Below, one piece after another: positions 51,815 through 60,733 of a stretch of 64,000 nucleotides of DNA. Below the pieces are notes generated by a model. That model worked only from the letters and a program-made list of their open reading frames with translations. It made no database searches and had not been told where the DNA came from. The position numbers were made by a program, and so were the translations under genes. How positions within the stretch are numbered: the first letter of the stretch is position 1; each line of letters starts with the position of its first letter. The DNA is from Candidatus Coxiella mudrowiae (lineage in GTDB: Bacteria > Pseudomonadota > Gammaproteobacteria > Coxiellales > Coxiellaceae), in NCBI GenBank assembly GCA_001077715.1, contig CP011126.1, positions 124,001 to 188,000 on the forward strand, written 5' to 3'.

Positions 51815-52152
51815 AATTGAAAAAAAATCAATCAAAAGGGTTGCCTTTTCAAAAAAACCTCTGTAAAGTCCCTGTATTGTAAATAACCCACCTCTTTATG
51901 GGGGGTGGGTAGTGAAGCTTTTGTTACATTACACCTGCCTAAAACCTCCCAGTAGTCCCTTAACTTAGGATTGATGACAATTCGCTAGGTCGTTTTGAAT
52001 TTTTGATTTTCGAGCAAGTACAGAAAGTCAATGAACAATGACTAATAATGACCAATATAGTAGAAATGTCATGTCTTAATTTGTTTGGACGTGGTATTAC
52101 TAACTTCAGTTGATGCCACTGAAATTTCTCCATCACAAAAATGGAGCATGAC
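51815..52152. other. Spacer between engB and the ABC operon
   Basis: About 340 bp with no gene I can support. ACCCACCTCTTTATGGGGGGTGGGT (51887-51911) can form a GC-rich hairpin, but no T run follows, so it is a weak terminator candidate for engB. Nothing else was recognised. Confidence 0.4.
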
Positions 52153-53898
52153 ATGTTCTCGTTTTCAAAAAAAACATATGCAAAAAATGAAGTCGTTTCA
52201 TGGCCGATCCCGAATTATTGGGATGTGGTTGCTCTATTATTGGTTTTAGCCGTTCTCGTTTTATTGGACTATGGCGCCAACGCAATGATGGCAAGGTTTG
52301 ATGTGGGGAAAACCTTCCCTATTTCATTAGATCCAGTCATGTTGCCCTATTACGCGTTACGCACGGTGTTACGGATGCTGATTGCGATGTTTTTTTCATT
52401 ATTATTTACCTTTATTTTTGGTACTTGGGCTGCCAAAAGCCGCCATGCGGAACGCATTATTATCCCTATGATTGACATTTTGCAGTCAGTACCTGTGCTA
52501 GGGTTTTTAACGATCACAGTGACAGCTTTTGTCGCCCTATTTCGCGGTAGTTTGTTAGGCCCGGAGTGTGCAGCATTATTTGCAATCTTTACGGCACAGG
52601 CATGGAATATGGCCTTGAGCTTTTATCAAAGCCTTCGAACTGTGCCAAATGATTTGCAAGAAGCTGCCACAATGTTGCAATTATCCGCATGGCAACGCTT
52701 TTGGCGAGTGGAAGTTCCGTTTGCCATGCCTGGTTTACTGTGGAATACCATGATGTCGATGTCGGGCAGTTGGATTTTTTTAGTAGCTTCAGAAGCTATT
52801 ACTGTGGCGGGACACAATATTATGTTACCAGGTATTGGTTCTTACATCGGGATGGCCATCGAGTACGCGGACAAAATGGCCGTCGTTTATGTAATTATTA
52901 CGATGATTATTGTAATTGCATTATATGATCAATTGTTGTTTCGTCCACTGGTTGCTTGGGCAGAAAAATTCAGCGCAGAAGTAAGTGTGGGAGAAAGCGA
53001 AGCACAATCGTGGGTATTAAATTTATTTCAGCGGACGCGATTTTTACGTTTTATTGGCGAATATTTTTCCTTATTAGGAAATGCAATCGTTAATTGTCGG
53101 CTCTTTCGTTATCGTTCTCCACGAAAACCATCCGAATATCGATATTTATTGCGTCGATTTTTTACTGTGAGTTGGAATGCATTTTTAATTTTAGCCCTGC
53201 TGGTCTCTTTTTTCTTGTTAATGCGTTTTATTTTAGCAGAAGTGAGTTGGACTGAGGTATTCCATGTCTTTTATTTGGGTTTTGTAACAGGATTACGTGT
53301 TAGCGTTTTGCTTATTCTCAGTTCGCTCATTTGGGTCCCCATCGGCGTTTGGGTCGGCTTACGACCCAATGTTTCTCGGGTAGTTCAACCTCTCGCGCAA
53401 TTTTTAGCAGCATTTCCTGCTAATTTATTATTTTCCATTGTGGTGATCCTTATCATTCGATTTGCTTTAAATGTAAATATTTGGACTTCGCCGCTGATGG
53501 TTTTAGGGGCGCAATGGTACATTTTGTTCAACGTCATTGCTGGAGCGATGGCCTTGCCTAAAAACTTGCACCATGTTATCGGTACGTTGAATGTTAAAGG
53601 ATGGCTTTGGTGGAAACGATTTATGTTGCCTGGAATATTTTCTTATTACATTACAGGTGCCATTACGGCAGCAGGTGGTGCCTGGAATACGAGTATTATT
53701 GCTGAAGCAGTGAGCTGGGGAAATACGCATTTGCAGGCAACCGGATTGGGTGCTTATATCGCATCGATTTCCCAACAAGGTGATTTTCCTCGTCTTGCTT
53801 TGGCGATTATGGTGATGTCTTTGTATGTGTTGGCATTTAATCATGGCCTGTGGAGACCGCTTTATCGACTGGCGGAAGAAAGTTTTCAGGTTAAATAA
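52153..53898 (+). CDS. ABC transporter permease, fused double-domain
   Basis: Inner-membrane permease in which two BPD_transp_1 domains are fused in one chain of about 581 residues. Each half has about six helices and its own coupling loop: EAATMLQLSAWQRFWRVEVP in the first half and the less typical NLHHVIGTLNVKGWLWWKRF in the second. It resembles nitrate/sulfonate/bicarbonate-type permeases. I prefer the ATG at 52153 because GGAG lies six bases before it; the ATG at 52141 lacks a ribosome site. It is followed by its ATPase after 20 bp. No solute-binding protein is encoded beside it, so the substrate and even the direction of transport are uncertain. Confidence 0.9.
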   Translation: MFSFSKKTYAKNEVVSWPIPNYWDVVALLLVLAVLVLLDYGANAMMARFDVGKTFPISLDPVMLPYYALRTVLRMLIAMFFSLLFTFIFGTWAAKSRHAERIIIPMIDILQSVPVLGFLTITVTAFVALFRGSLLGPECAALFAIFTAQAWNMALSFYQSLRTVPNDLQEAATMLQLSAWQRFWRVEVPFAMPGLLWNTMMSMSGSWIFLVASEAITVAGHNIMLPGIGSYIGMAIEYADKMAVVYVIITMIIVIALYDQLLFRPLVAWAEKFSAEVSVGESEAQSWVLNLFQRTRFLRFIGEYFSLLGNAIVNCRLFRYRSPRKPSEYRYLLRRFFTVSWNAFLILALLVSFFLLMRFILAEVSWTEVFHVFYLGFVTGLRVSVLLILSSLIWVPIGVWVGLRPNVSRVVQPLAQFLAAFPANLLFSIVVILIIRFALNVNIWTSPLMVLGAQWYILFNVIAGAMALPKNLHHVIGTLNVKGWLWWKRFMLPGIFSYYITGAITAAGGAWNTSIIAEAVSWGNTHLQATGLGAYIASISQQGDFPRLALAIMVMSLYVLAFNHGLWRPLYRLAEESFQVK

Positions 53899-53918
53899 AC
53901 AGGCAGAGGTTAGCGATC

Positions 53919-55217
53919 GTGAAAAAAAATAATTTTCCTATTATCGAAGTTAAAAGTGTGAGAAAATTATTTAAAAAAAAAGGGTTACAAGATTTATTAG
54001 TATTAGACCGTATAAATTTTAACTTAAACGAAGGAGAAATCATTGCAATTTTAGGAAAATCCGGATCTGGAAAATCTACCCTATTGCGGATAATTGCAGG
54101 TTTAATTAAACCGTCATCGGGAGTAGTGCTTTATCACGATGAACCCATTATTGCACCTGTTCCTGGATTAAGTATGGTGTTTCAACATTTTGCCTTGATG
54201 CCATGGCTCACCGTGTTAGAAAACGTTGAGTTAGGCTTAGAGGCGAGGGGTGTCCAGCGTGAAGAACGTCGCACTCGTGCTCTTAAAGCTATCGACATCG
54301 TTGGCCTTGATGGCTTTGAATCAGCTTATCCGAAAGAATTATCTGGTGGCATGTCACAGCGAGTGGGATTAGCGCGAGCATTAGTGGTAGATCCAGAAGT
54401 ATTATTGATGGATGAGCCATTTTCAGCATTGGATGTATTGACCGCTGAAAATTTACGGAGTGATTTAATCGATATATGGCGTTCTGGAAAAACCAACATT
54501 AAAAATGTCATTATTGTAACCCACAATATTGAAGAAGCTGCATTTTTAGCAGATCGTATTTTGGTATTCTCAATTAATCCGGGAACCATTCGTGCTGAAG
54601 TGAACGTAGATTTACCGCATCCGCGGAACGATCAAGATCCGAAATTTTGTCAAATTGTGGACAATATTTATGGATTAATGACCAAACCTGCAGTGGAAGC
54701 TGTTCCGGAAGCGATTAAATTTAAGATGATCGATGTGGGTTATTGGTTGCCGCAAGTACCTATTTCGGAAATGATGGGCTTTATAGAAAATTTGGCCTCT
54801 TACGAGCAGAAAAAGGTAGATTTACCTGAATTAACGGAAGAGTTGCATTATGAAATTGATGACTTGTTTCCAATTATAGAAGCGCTCGAAATACTGCATT
54901 TTGCCCATGTCTCCGGAGGAGACATTGAATTAACAACGGCAGGACGTAAGCTAGCAGAAGCGAATATTTTAGAACGTAAAAAAATATTTGCGAAGCACTT
55001 AACTGAATATGTCCCTCTAGCGAGTCAAATTCGTCAAGAATTAAATGAACATCCTAATCACGAGATTTCGGAAGAACATTTTCTGGATAATCTTGAGAAT
55101 TATCTCAGTGAACAAGCAGCGGACGAAGTTTTAACTACTGTCATCGACTGGGGTCGTTATGCAGAAATTTTCGCTTACGATTATAATTCGGGTATTCTAA
55201 GTTTAGAGAATCCTTAA
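53919..55217 (+). CDS. ABC transporter ATPase with C-terminal AAA-associated domain
   Basis: Energises the permease encoded 20 bp upstream. The first 260 residues are a complete nucleotide-binding domain: Walker A GKSGSGKST (46-54), Q-loop VFQHFALMPW, signature LSGGMSQRVG (141-150), Walker B VLLMDEPFSALD (161-172) and the switch histidine VTHNIEEA. Residues 290-432 form an added helical domain matching the AAA-associated C-terminal domain of nitrate/sulfonate-type ATPases, with acidic, possibly regulatory, sequence. The stop directly abuts the ATG of the hydrolase gene, so all three are co-translated. Substrate unknown. Confidence 0.92.
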   Translation: MKKNNFPIIEVKSVRKLFKKKGLQDLLVLDRINFNLNEGEIIAILGKSGSGKSTLLRIIAGLIKPSSGVVLYHDEPIIAPVPGLSMVFQHFALMPWLTVLENVELGLEARGVQREERRTRALKAIDIVGLDGFESAYPKELSGGMSQRVGLARALVVDPEVLLMDEPFSALDVLTAENLRSDLIDIWRSGKTNIKNVIIVTHNIEEAAFLADRILVFSINPGTIRAEVNVDLPHPRNDQDPKFCQIVDNIYGLMTKPAVEAVPEAIKFKMIDVGYWLPQVPISEMMGFIENLASYEQKKVDLPELTEELHYEIDDLFPIIEALEILHFAHVSGGDIELTTAGRKLAEANILERKKIFAKHLTEYVPLASQIRQELNEHPNHEISEEHFLDNLENYLSEQAADEVLTTVIDWGRYAEIFAYDYNSGILSLENP

Positions 55218-55853
55218 ATGAAATTTTTTTCTGAAAAGACTGAGACATTTTTATTGGATGGGCTTGCAGGCAAGCTTGAGATAATGACTACGCTGGCTAA
55301 CGATTCAGAAAGAGCTGTTATGGGTGTCATCTGTCACCCTCACCCGCTATACGGTGGGACAATGCATAATAAGGTTGTGACAACGGTGGCCAAAGCGTTT
55401 GAGCAATTGGGAGCAAAAACGGTGCGGTTTAATTTTCGTGGTGTAGGGAAAAGCGAAGGGCATTATGATGATGCTTTGGGTGAAGCTGATGATTTAAGAG
55501 TAATTCTGGGATGGGTTAAAGGAGTTTGTCCGAATGACGAAATTTGGTTAGCCGGATTTTCTTTCGGCTCTTATGTGGCTGCTAAAGCGGCCAACACAGA
55601 CCCTGATATCACACGACTTATCACCATCGCGCCGACGGTGAACAATTATAATTACCACGCGTTCACAAGCATTACTTGTCCTTGGTTAGTAGTGCTTGGT
55701 GCTGAGGACGAATTGGTTCCTCTGGAGCAAGTTAAAGCCTTTGTGGAACAACCCCCGGTTCCTGTCCGTTTTGTAGTGGTCGAAAAAGCCAGCCATTTTT
55801 TTCATTGCAAACTGATTGAGTTGCGAGAAGCATTGGTACGCGAATTAGTTTGA
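55218..55853 (+). CDS. Alpha/beta hydrolase
   Basis: A 211-residue cytosolic hydrolase of the small dienelactone/YfbB-like type. It shows GVICHPHPLYGGTMHNKVV with the oxyanion HPHP, FNFRGVGKSEG, the nucleophile elbow AGFSFGSYVAA with the serine in G-F-S-F-G, the acid in LGAEDELVP, and the catalytic histidine in KASHFFH. It starts on the base after the ABC ATPase stop, so it is probably part of the same function, though no substrate can be named. The hairpin at 55892-55937 ends the operon. The frame is intact. Confidence 0.9.
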   Translation: MKFFSEKTETFLLDGLAGKLEIMTTLANDSERAVMGVICHPHPLYGGTMHNKVVTTVAKAFEQLGAKTVRFNFRGVGKSEGHYDDALGEADDLRVILGWVKGVCPNDEIWLAGFSFGSYVAAKAANTDPDITRLITIAPTVNNYNYHAFTSITCPWLVVLGAEDELVPLEQVKAFVEQPPVPVRFVVVEKASHFFHCKLIELREALVRELV

Positions 55854-55891
55854 GCTCAGCTAATCTATCAGTGATTGACAGGCTATCAGGC

Positions 55892-55937
55892 CTTCCACTA
55901 ATATAAAATCAGATTTTATATTAGTGGGAAGTTTTTT
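55892..55937 (+). terminator. Rho-independent terminator after the ABC-hydrolase operon
   Basis: CTTCCACTAATATAAAA pairs with TTTTATATTAGTGGGAAG across a short loop, with one bulged G, and is followed by six T. It is the strongest hairpin-plus-T structure in the window. Confidence 0.85.
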
Positions 55938-56996
55938 AAGGAAGTAAGCAGGCGCTTTCGAGTGGTGCTGCTAAGCGGCCCTCAACAGCTGGGAAAGATG
56001 ACCTTGCTTGAACATATTGAGAAAAAGGATCGGTCTTATGTAAGTTTTGATGATTTAAATAGACGAAGTGCAATATACCTTCCATTTTGCCTTTGTTAAA
56101 ATAGCTTAAACTTAAAATAGCAGATAAAAAACCTGGGATTTTGGCTAATGAGTTCTCAACAATTTGAGGTGATGAAAAATATTTCTGAATCGCTGGCGAG
56201 GGGTGTCGCTATTCTTTAAGTTAGAAGGTCTTTCCCTCTTGCAGAAGAGCAAGGCCGTATCAATTTGTGAACCATTTTTACCTGACCTTAGGACCATAAA
56301 ATCACAGAAAAAATAGCAAAACCATTAAGTTTATTGGAAATTTATCATAAAATCTGATGAGGTTCCTATCCGGGTATTGTATTGAGTAATGGCGAGCATT
56401 GGGAACGCTTTTATGATTCTTACGTAACCACTTATATTCAGAGGGAGGTTTGTGACTATTTGCAAATAAATGATCAAATGGCCTTTCATAAATTCATACA
56501 AAATAATAGCAGAAAGAACGGGTCAATTAATCAATTATAGAGACATAATATACTTGAGGCTTCAGGAATTGTTTATTTATTGCAACCTTAATTTTAATAA
56601 TCATACAAAACGTTTATTAAAAACACCCAAATTATATTTTATGGATACAGGGTTATATGTGCCTTTTTAACAGGTTAGTTAACCCTCGAAATATTGGAAC
56701 GTGGTGCTATGGCAGGAGCTTTATTTTTACCGCGATAAAGAAAAACGAGAAGAAATTGATCTATATAATCGAAAAAATACTGTGCTCTATCCCATCGAAA
56801 TAAAAAAACTGTTTTTATTAAAAATATGAGTTTCCAAAATTTTGAAGTTTTGCAAAACCTGAAAGTTCCTATTGGACATGATGGTTTGTTGTGTTCTGTT
56901 AATGCTCCTTTACCGGTCTCCAAAGAAGTTGACGCAATTCCGAATTGGATACATCTAAAATTTAAGCTTCTAACCTCTATAATTACGAAAAGCTAG
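55935..56996 (+). pseudogene. ATP-binding protein of the DUF4143 (AAA_14) family, copy 2, broken
   Basis: The N-terminal ATPase reads FRVVLLSGPQQLGKMTLLEH (Walker A with K and M in place of K and T), EKKDRSYVSFDDLNRR, then a frameshift. FWLMSSQQFEVMKNISESLA is in another frame. The middle has HWERFYDSYVTTYIQREVCD and YLQIND. The DUF4143 part has AERTGQLINYRDI, RLLKTPKLYFMDTGL, and YPIEIKKTV with the nuclease-like core. Stops and frameshifts throughout. It is a separate gene from the 30-kb copy, by sequence. Confidence 0.75.
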
Positions 56997-57098
56997 CGTC
57001 ATGAAGTTCGTCTAAAAGCTAGAGTTCCACTAGCCTTCCAGCTTAGAAAAGACAAGCTAACCATTTCGGGGAGAAGTGAAGGTGCTCTTAAAGTTTAA

Positions 57099-57150
57099 CA
57101 AGAATCATTATCATTTATCCTTGACACCTTTATAAGGATAGGGAGATAAT
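57099..57150 (+). promoter_or_regulatory. feo promoter with adjacent Fur-like box
   Basis: A perfect -35 TTGACA (57121-57126), 18-bp spacer and -10 GATAAT (57145-57150). Immediately upstream, AGAATCATTATCATTTATCC matches the Fur consensus in reverse (TGATAATGATT). A second Fur-like stretch, GCATCTCATTCTCATTTA (57165-57182), lies between the promoter and feoA. Together they predict iron-repressed transcription of feoABC. Confidence 0.65.
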
Positions 57151-57195
57151 AGCGAATATCTAATTGCATCTCATTCTCATTTAGGAGTAGCGGCA

Positions 57196-57432
57196 TTGAC
57201 CCTTTCCGATTTAAATCCTGGTGACTTTGGTAGAATTTGTGGATTTCATCCCGGCAATAAGTCTTATCGGCGAAAATTACTAGCTATGGGCCTCACGCCA
57301 AATACTCAGTTTCAAGTGATCCGGCGGGCGCCACTCGGAGACCCGATACAAATACAGGTACGAGATTTTTATCTCACTCTCCGGCAATGCGAAGTCATTC
57401 AATTAAAGATTGAGCGGGTGGTAAATGAGTAA
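57196..57432 (+). CDS. feoA: Ferrous iron transport protein A
   Basis: Small SH3-like cytosolic partner of FeoB. The 78-residue product begins at a TTG codon (57196) with AGGAG upstream. It shows LSDLNPGDFGRICGFHPGNK, YRRKLLAMGLTPNTQFQVIR (the conserved L-x-x-MGL-x-PG-like turn), RAPLGDPIQIQVRDFYLTLR and a C-terminal helix. The last eight bases overlap feoB, so the two are translated together. Iron control is likely through the Fur-like sites upstream. Confidence 0.92.
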   Translation: MTLSDLNPGDFGRICGFHPGNKSYRRKLLAMGLTPNTQFQVIRRAPLGDPIQIQVRDFYLTLRQCEVIQLKIERVVNE

Positions 57433-59710
57433 GAATTTCACTGTTGCTTTAGCCGGAAACCCTAATTGCGGGAAAACTGTAGTATTTAATGCCCTGACAG
57501 GTAGCCGTCAACGTGTAGGAAATTGGCCAGGAGTAACTGTCGACAAAAAATCTGGTTTTTTTCAGCATCAAGGTTCTCGAGTGCAAGTAGTGGATTTACC
57601 CGGGGTCTATTCGACAAGTGTAACATCGGATGCGGTCGATGAAAAAATTGCTTGCCAATATTTGTTATCGAATGAAGCCGATGTGGCCATAAATGTCATT
57701 GACGGCAGCAACCTTGAGCGCAATCTGTATCTTACTTTGCAATTATTAGAAATGAATATTCCAGTAATTTTAGCTGTAAATATGATGGATATTGTGAAAC
57801 TGCGTGGTTTAAAACTGGATCTCAAACAGCTCAGTAAATTGTTAGATTCCCCAGTCGTTAGTCTGGTAGCCCGTCAAAATCAAGGTATCGACTTATTAAG
57901 AGATGCTATTTTAAAATTAAAAAAAAATCTCCGCGCTTCTAAAGTTTGCTTATCATTGCCCGTTGAAATTAATAAAGCTGCACATTTGCTTACACAAGTT
58001 GTGTCTTTTGACAACAGCCCTTTGACAGGATGGTTGGTATTACGTTTGTTGGAGGATGATTATTTAGCCAAACAAATCGTGGATGAGTCGGTTTTAAAAT
58101 TCGCTAAACAGCAAATTGATTTAATTAAAATCAAGCTTAATGAGGAGCCAGATATTTTAATTGCCGACGCGCGTTACGTATTTGTTAATCAGATAGCTGG
58201 GCAGGTAACACAACTTACCAAAACGCCTCGACAATCGGTAACACAATGGATCGATCGTATTGTATTAAATCGATTTTTAGGTATACCGATATTTTTTGGG
58301 ATTATGTATTTAATGTTTTTATTCGCCATTAATATCGGCGGTGCTTTTCAAAGTTTCTTTGATATTAGTACCACCACTATTTTTATTGATGGTTTAACGC
58401 ATTTGCTAATATCTTGGCATTTCTCTGTCTGGGTAACTGCACTCTTAGCCAGTGGCGTTGGAAAAGGCATAAATACCACTATTACGTTTACACCTATTAT
58501 TGGAGGGATGTTTTTATTTCTCGCTTTCTTAGAAGATTCGGGTTATATGGCGCGAGCTGCATTTGTGATGGACCGTTTCATGCGAGCATTAGGATTGCCA
58601 GGAAAATCGTTTGTTCCAATGATTGTTGGTTTTGGTTGTAATGTACCAGCAGTAATGGGGGCACGGACGTTAGAAAATCGGTACGATCGGGTGCTGACAG
58701 TTATGATGATGCCATTTATGTCTTGTGGGGCACGGTTAGCCATTTTTACTGTGTTTGCTAGTGCTTTTTTTCCTAAAGGAGGCGCTTCAATTATTTTTAT
58801 TTCGTATTTAATAGGTATTTTAATTGCTGTCCTTTCCGGTTTAGTTTTGCGAAAAACAATCCTTCCAGGAAAACCTGCGCCTTTGGTAATGGAATTGCCG
58901 CCTTATCATGTACCTCGATTAAATTCTTTGTGTTGCCATATGTGGCAGCGATTAAAAAACTTTTTGTTTCGAGCTGGCCGATACATCATTCCCATTTGCG
59001 TAATTATTGGCGTTTTAAATTCCGTCACGGTGACCGGGAAATTAGTGCAAGACACGACACAACAGTCATTATTGTCAGCTGTTGGCCGAATGGTTACCCC
59101 TGTATTCGCTCCGCTGGGGGTGAAAACTAATAATTGGCCAGCGACGGTAGGTTTAACCACGGGTATTTTAGCGAAAGAAGTGGTTGTGGGTACGCTAAAT
59201 ACTTTGTATAGCGAACAGGGTCATTTAAGTGAGCAGGCTGTATTAAAATTTAATTTTGGGAGGGGGCTGTGTGACGCAGTTATATCCGTTCCACAAAATT
59301 TAAGCCAACTTGGAGATGCCTTTAAAAATCCTATTTCAGCTAATGAGGGACCGCATGAAATGAATAGAACGGCATACGGAATTATGTACAAGCAGTTTGG
59401 TGGTAAGGCTGCTGCTTTTGCCTATCTTTTATTTGTTTTATTATATTTTCCGTGTGTTTCTACAATGACAGCGATGCGACGCGAAGTCGGCAAACGGTGG
59501 GCTTTATTTTCAGTGCTGTGGAGCATAGGTTTAGCTTATGGACTAGCCGTAATTTGTTATCAAGTGTTGACTGTGTTTGATCATCCCTGGGCTACATTGG
59601 CCTGGAGTGGTAGTTTACTAATTGTTTTAGCGACGGTTGTCATCGGATTACGACAATACGCTTCGCACGAAAATAATAACGATTCACTCTTCTCGTTACG
59701 AAGATTGTGA
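57425..59710 (+). CDS. feoB: Ferrous iron transport protein B
   Basis: GTP-driven Fe(II) importer of the inner membrane, 761 residues, full length. The N-terminal G domain has G1 GNPNCGKT (11-18), G2 threonine in WPGVTVDKK, G3 DLPG (57-60) and G4 NMMD (about 119). The transmembrane part has both gate motifs: FVPMIVGFGCNVPAVMGART and FMSCGARLAIFTVFASAFF in the first half, LFVLLYFPCVSTMTAMRREV in the second, plus GILAKEVVVGTLNTLY. The frame is open and motifs are complete. It overlaps feoA at the front and feoC at the back. Confidence 0.97.
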   Translation: MSKNFTVALAGNPNCGKTVVFNALTGSRQRVGNWPGVTVDKKSGFFQHQGSRVQVVDLPGVYSTSVTSDAVDEKIACQYLLSNEADVAINVIDGSNLERNLYLTLQLLEMNIPVILAVNMMDIVKLRGLKLDLKQLSKLLDSPVVSLVARQNQGIDLLRDAILKLKKNLRASKVCLSLPVEINKAAHLLTQVVSFDNSPLTGWLVLRLLEDDYLAKQIVDESVLKFAKQQIDLIKIKLNEEPDILIADARYVFVNQIAGQVTQLTKTPRQSVTQWIDRIVLNRFLGIPIFFGIMYLMFLFAINIGGAFQSFFDISTTTIFIDGLTHLLISWHFSVWVTALLASGVGKGINTTITFTPIIGGMFLFLAFLEDSGYMARAAFVMDRFMRALGLPGKSFVPMIVGFGCNVPAVMGARTLENRYDRVLTVMMMPFMSCGARLAIFTVFASAFFPKGGASIIFISYLIGILIAVLSGLVLRKTILPGKPAPLVMELPPYHVPRLNSLCCHMWQRLKNFLFRAGRYIIPICVIIGVLNSVTVTGKLVQDTTQQSLLSAVGRMVTPVFAPLGVKTNNWPATVGLTTGILAKEVVVGTLNTLYSEQGHLSEQAVLKFNFGRGLCDAVISVPQNLSQLGDAFKNPISANEGPHEMNRTAYGIMYKQFGGKAAAFAYLLFVLLYFPCVSTMTAMRREVGKRWALFSVLWSIGLAYGLAVICYQVLTVFDHPWATLAWSGSLLIVLATVVIGLRQYASHENNNDSLFSLRRL

Positions 59711-59727
59711 AGCGAGGGAGTCGTAAC

Positions 59728-59955
59728 GTGCTTTTATCCTTAAAAGCCTTTTTAAAAGAACGAAAGACAGCTAATTTGCAAGAACTGTCTTTACATTTTT
59801 GTAAAGAACCTCAAATAATGCGCTGTATGTTAGAACACTGGATACGGAAAGGAAAAATATGCCGTCTCGGGAAATCTGCTGCTTGTGGAACGAAATGCCA
59901 ACTTTGCCAGCCGCAGTTTGCTGAAACCTATCAATGGATAGAAATACAGTCTTAG
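59728..59955 (+). CDS. feoC: FeoC-like regulator of ferrous iron transport
   Basis: Small winged-helix protein thought to regulate or stabilise FeoB, with an iron-sulfur cysteine loop in some members. I choose the GTG at 59728 (MLLSLKAFLKERKTANLQEL) because GAGGGAG lies seven bases before it; an earlier GTG at 59707 overlaps the feoB stop. The helix-turn-helix is LQELSLHFCKEPQIMRCMLE and the wing carries cysteines in ACGTKCQLCQ, close to the expected C-x4-C-x2-C spacing. It completes an intact feoABC operon. A palindrome (59962-59995) follows, without a T run. Confidence 0.85.
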   Translation: MLLSLKAFLKERKTANLQELSLHFCKEPQIMRCMLEHWIRKGKICRLGKSAACGTKCQLCQPQFAETYQWIEIQS

Positions 59956-59961
59956 TTGATT

Positions 59962-59995
59962 GGTGGATTATGCTCCCCGGTCGCGCTAATCCACC
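59962..59995. repeat. Inverted repeat downstream of feoC
   Basis: GGTGGATTA and TAATCCACC form a perfect 9-bp stem around a 16-base GC-rich loop. There is no T tract, so it is not a classical terminator; it may stabilise the feo mRNA end or be a dispersed repeat. Confidence 0.5.
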
Positions 59996-60118
59996 TTACG
60001 TTATATTAGCGGCACACACAGGGGTGTAATTCGCCAGTAAAAAAAACTGGATGATCTCATCATTTCATCCACCATCATTTTCTTGTCCAATAAATAACCC
60101 AATTAAGTCAGAGAAGGC

Positions 60119-60618
60119 AATGGCAGATAACGAAAAGCGTCAGGAACTTTCCCATGAGGTTCGGAAGACTCCTAAAAAGCTTCATTTAGAAAATGTAGAT
60201 TAGGAACGGCCTTTAACGTCCTAAGAAATTGTCTACCTAGTAAACCGCTGTTCTTTTCTGCAAATAGTAAGTAGCTCTCCTGGCCCCCTCTGCTATTCAA
60301 GGGTGGTGATTACAGCGTTTTGCTAGAGGAAGATAATAGTGATGATGGTGGAATCATCAACTCGGGGAAAGGTACACTTGTTCGTCAAGCCTTTGATACT
60401 GCTTCGGAAATGATTCTTCTGGCTCAAAAATCGGGATAGCGTAGCGTCAGGGTGATTGACGGCCACCCCACTCATGCAATGGGCGGCGTGGATGCAGGCC
60501 TCCGATGATGAATTCTTTTTAGAAGGGTATGAACCCAACGAGAAAGCACGCCAAAAGCGCGAACGCGCTAAGCGATTGAAAATACAAGATAACTTGCAAT
60601 ACAACATCCAGCCATGAT
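60119..60618 (+). pseudogene. Remnant resembling an LPD7-type domain of mobilisation proteins
   Basis: Starts MADNEKRQELSHEVRKTPKK then a TAG. Later fragments, in two or three frames, are YSVLLEEDNSDDGGIINSGK, GTLVRQAFDTASEMILLAQK, SGWRSVRVIDGHPLMQWAAW (with a stop at the Trp codon) and MQASDDEFFLEGYEPNEKAR, then a basic helix. The order of a GWRS-V strand, a tryptophan-rich helix and a G-Y-x-P motif is like LPD7 domains attached to conjugation relaxases and effectors. The match is by eye only. Alternatively it is a lineage-specific protein. Confidence 0.45.
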
Positions 60619-60695
60619 GTGGGGCGTAATCGCTTGTCATTTTCAATGACTCGGAGACGATCATGAGCATGAACGCAAGTGATTTTTTTAAATGT

Positions 60696-60733
60696 CCTGT
60701 GTCTTATCTAGAAACCTGTGTCTTATCTAGAAA
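60696..60733. repeat. 19-bp tandem duplication
   Basis: CCTGTGTCTTATCTAGAAA occurs twice head to tail (60696-60714, 60715-60733), at the 3' end of the repeat-protein remnant. Confidence 0.93.
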
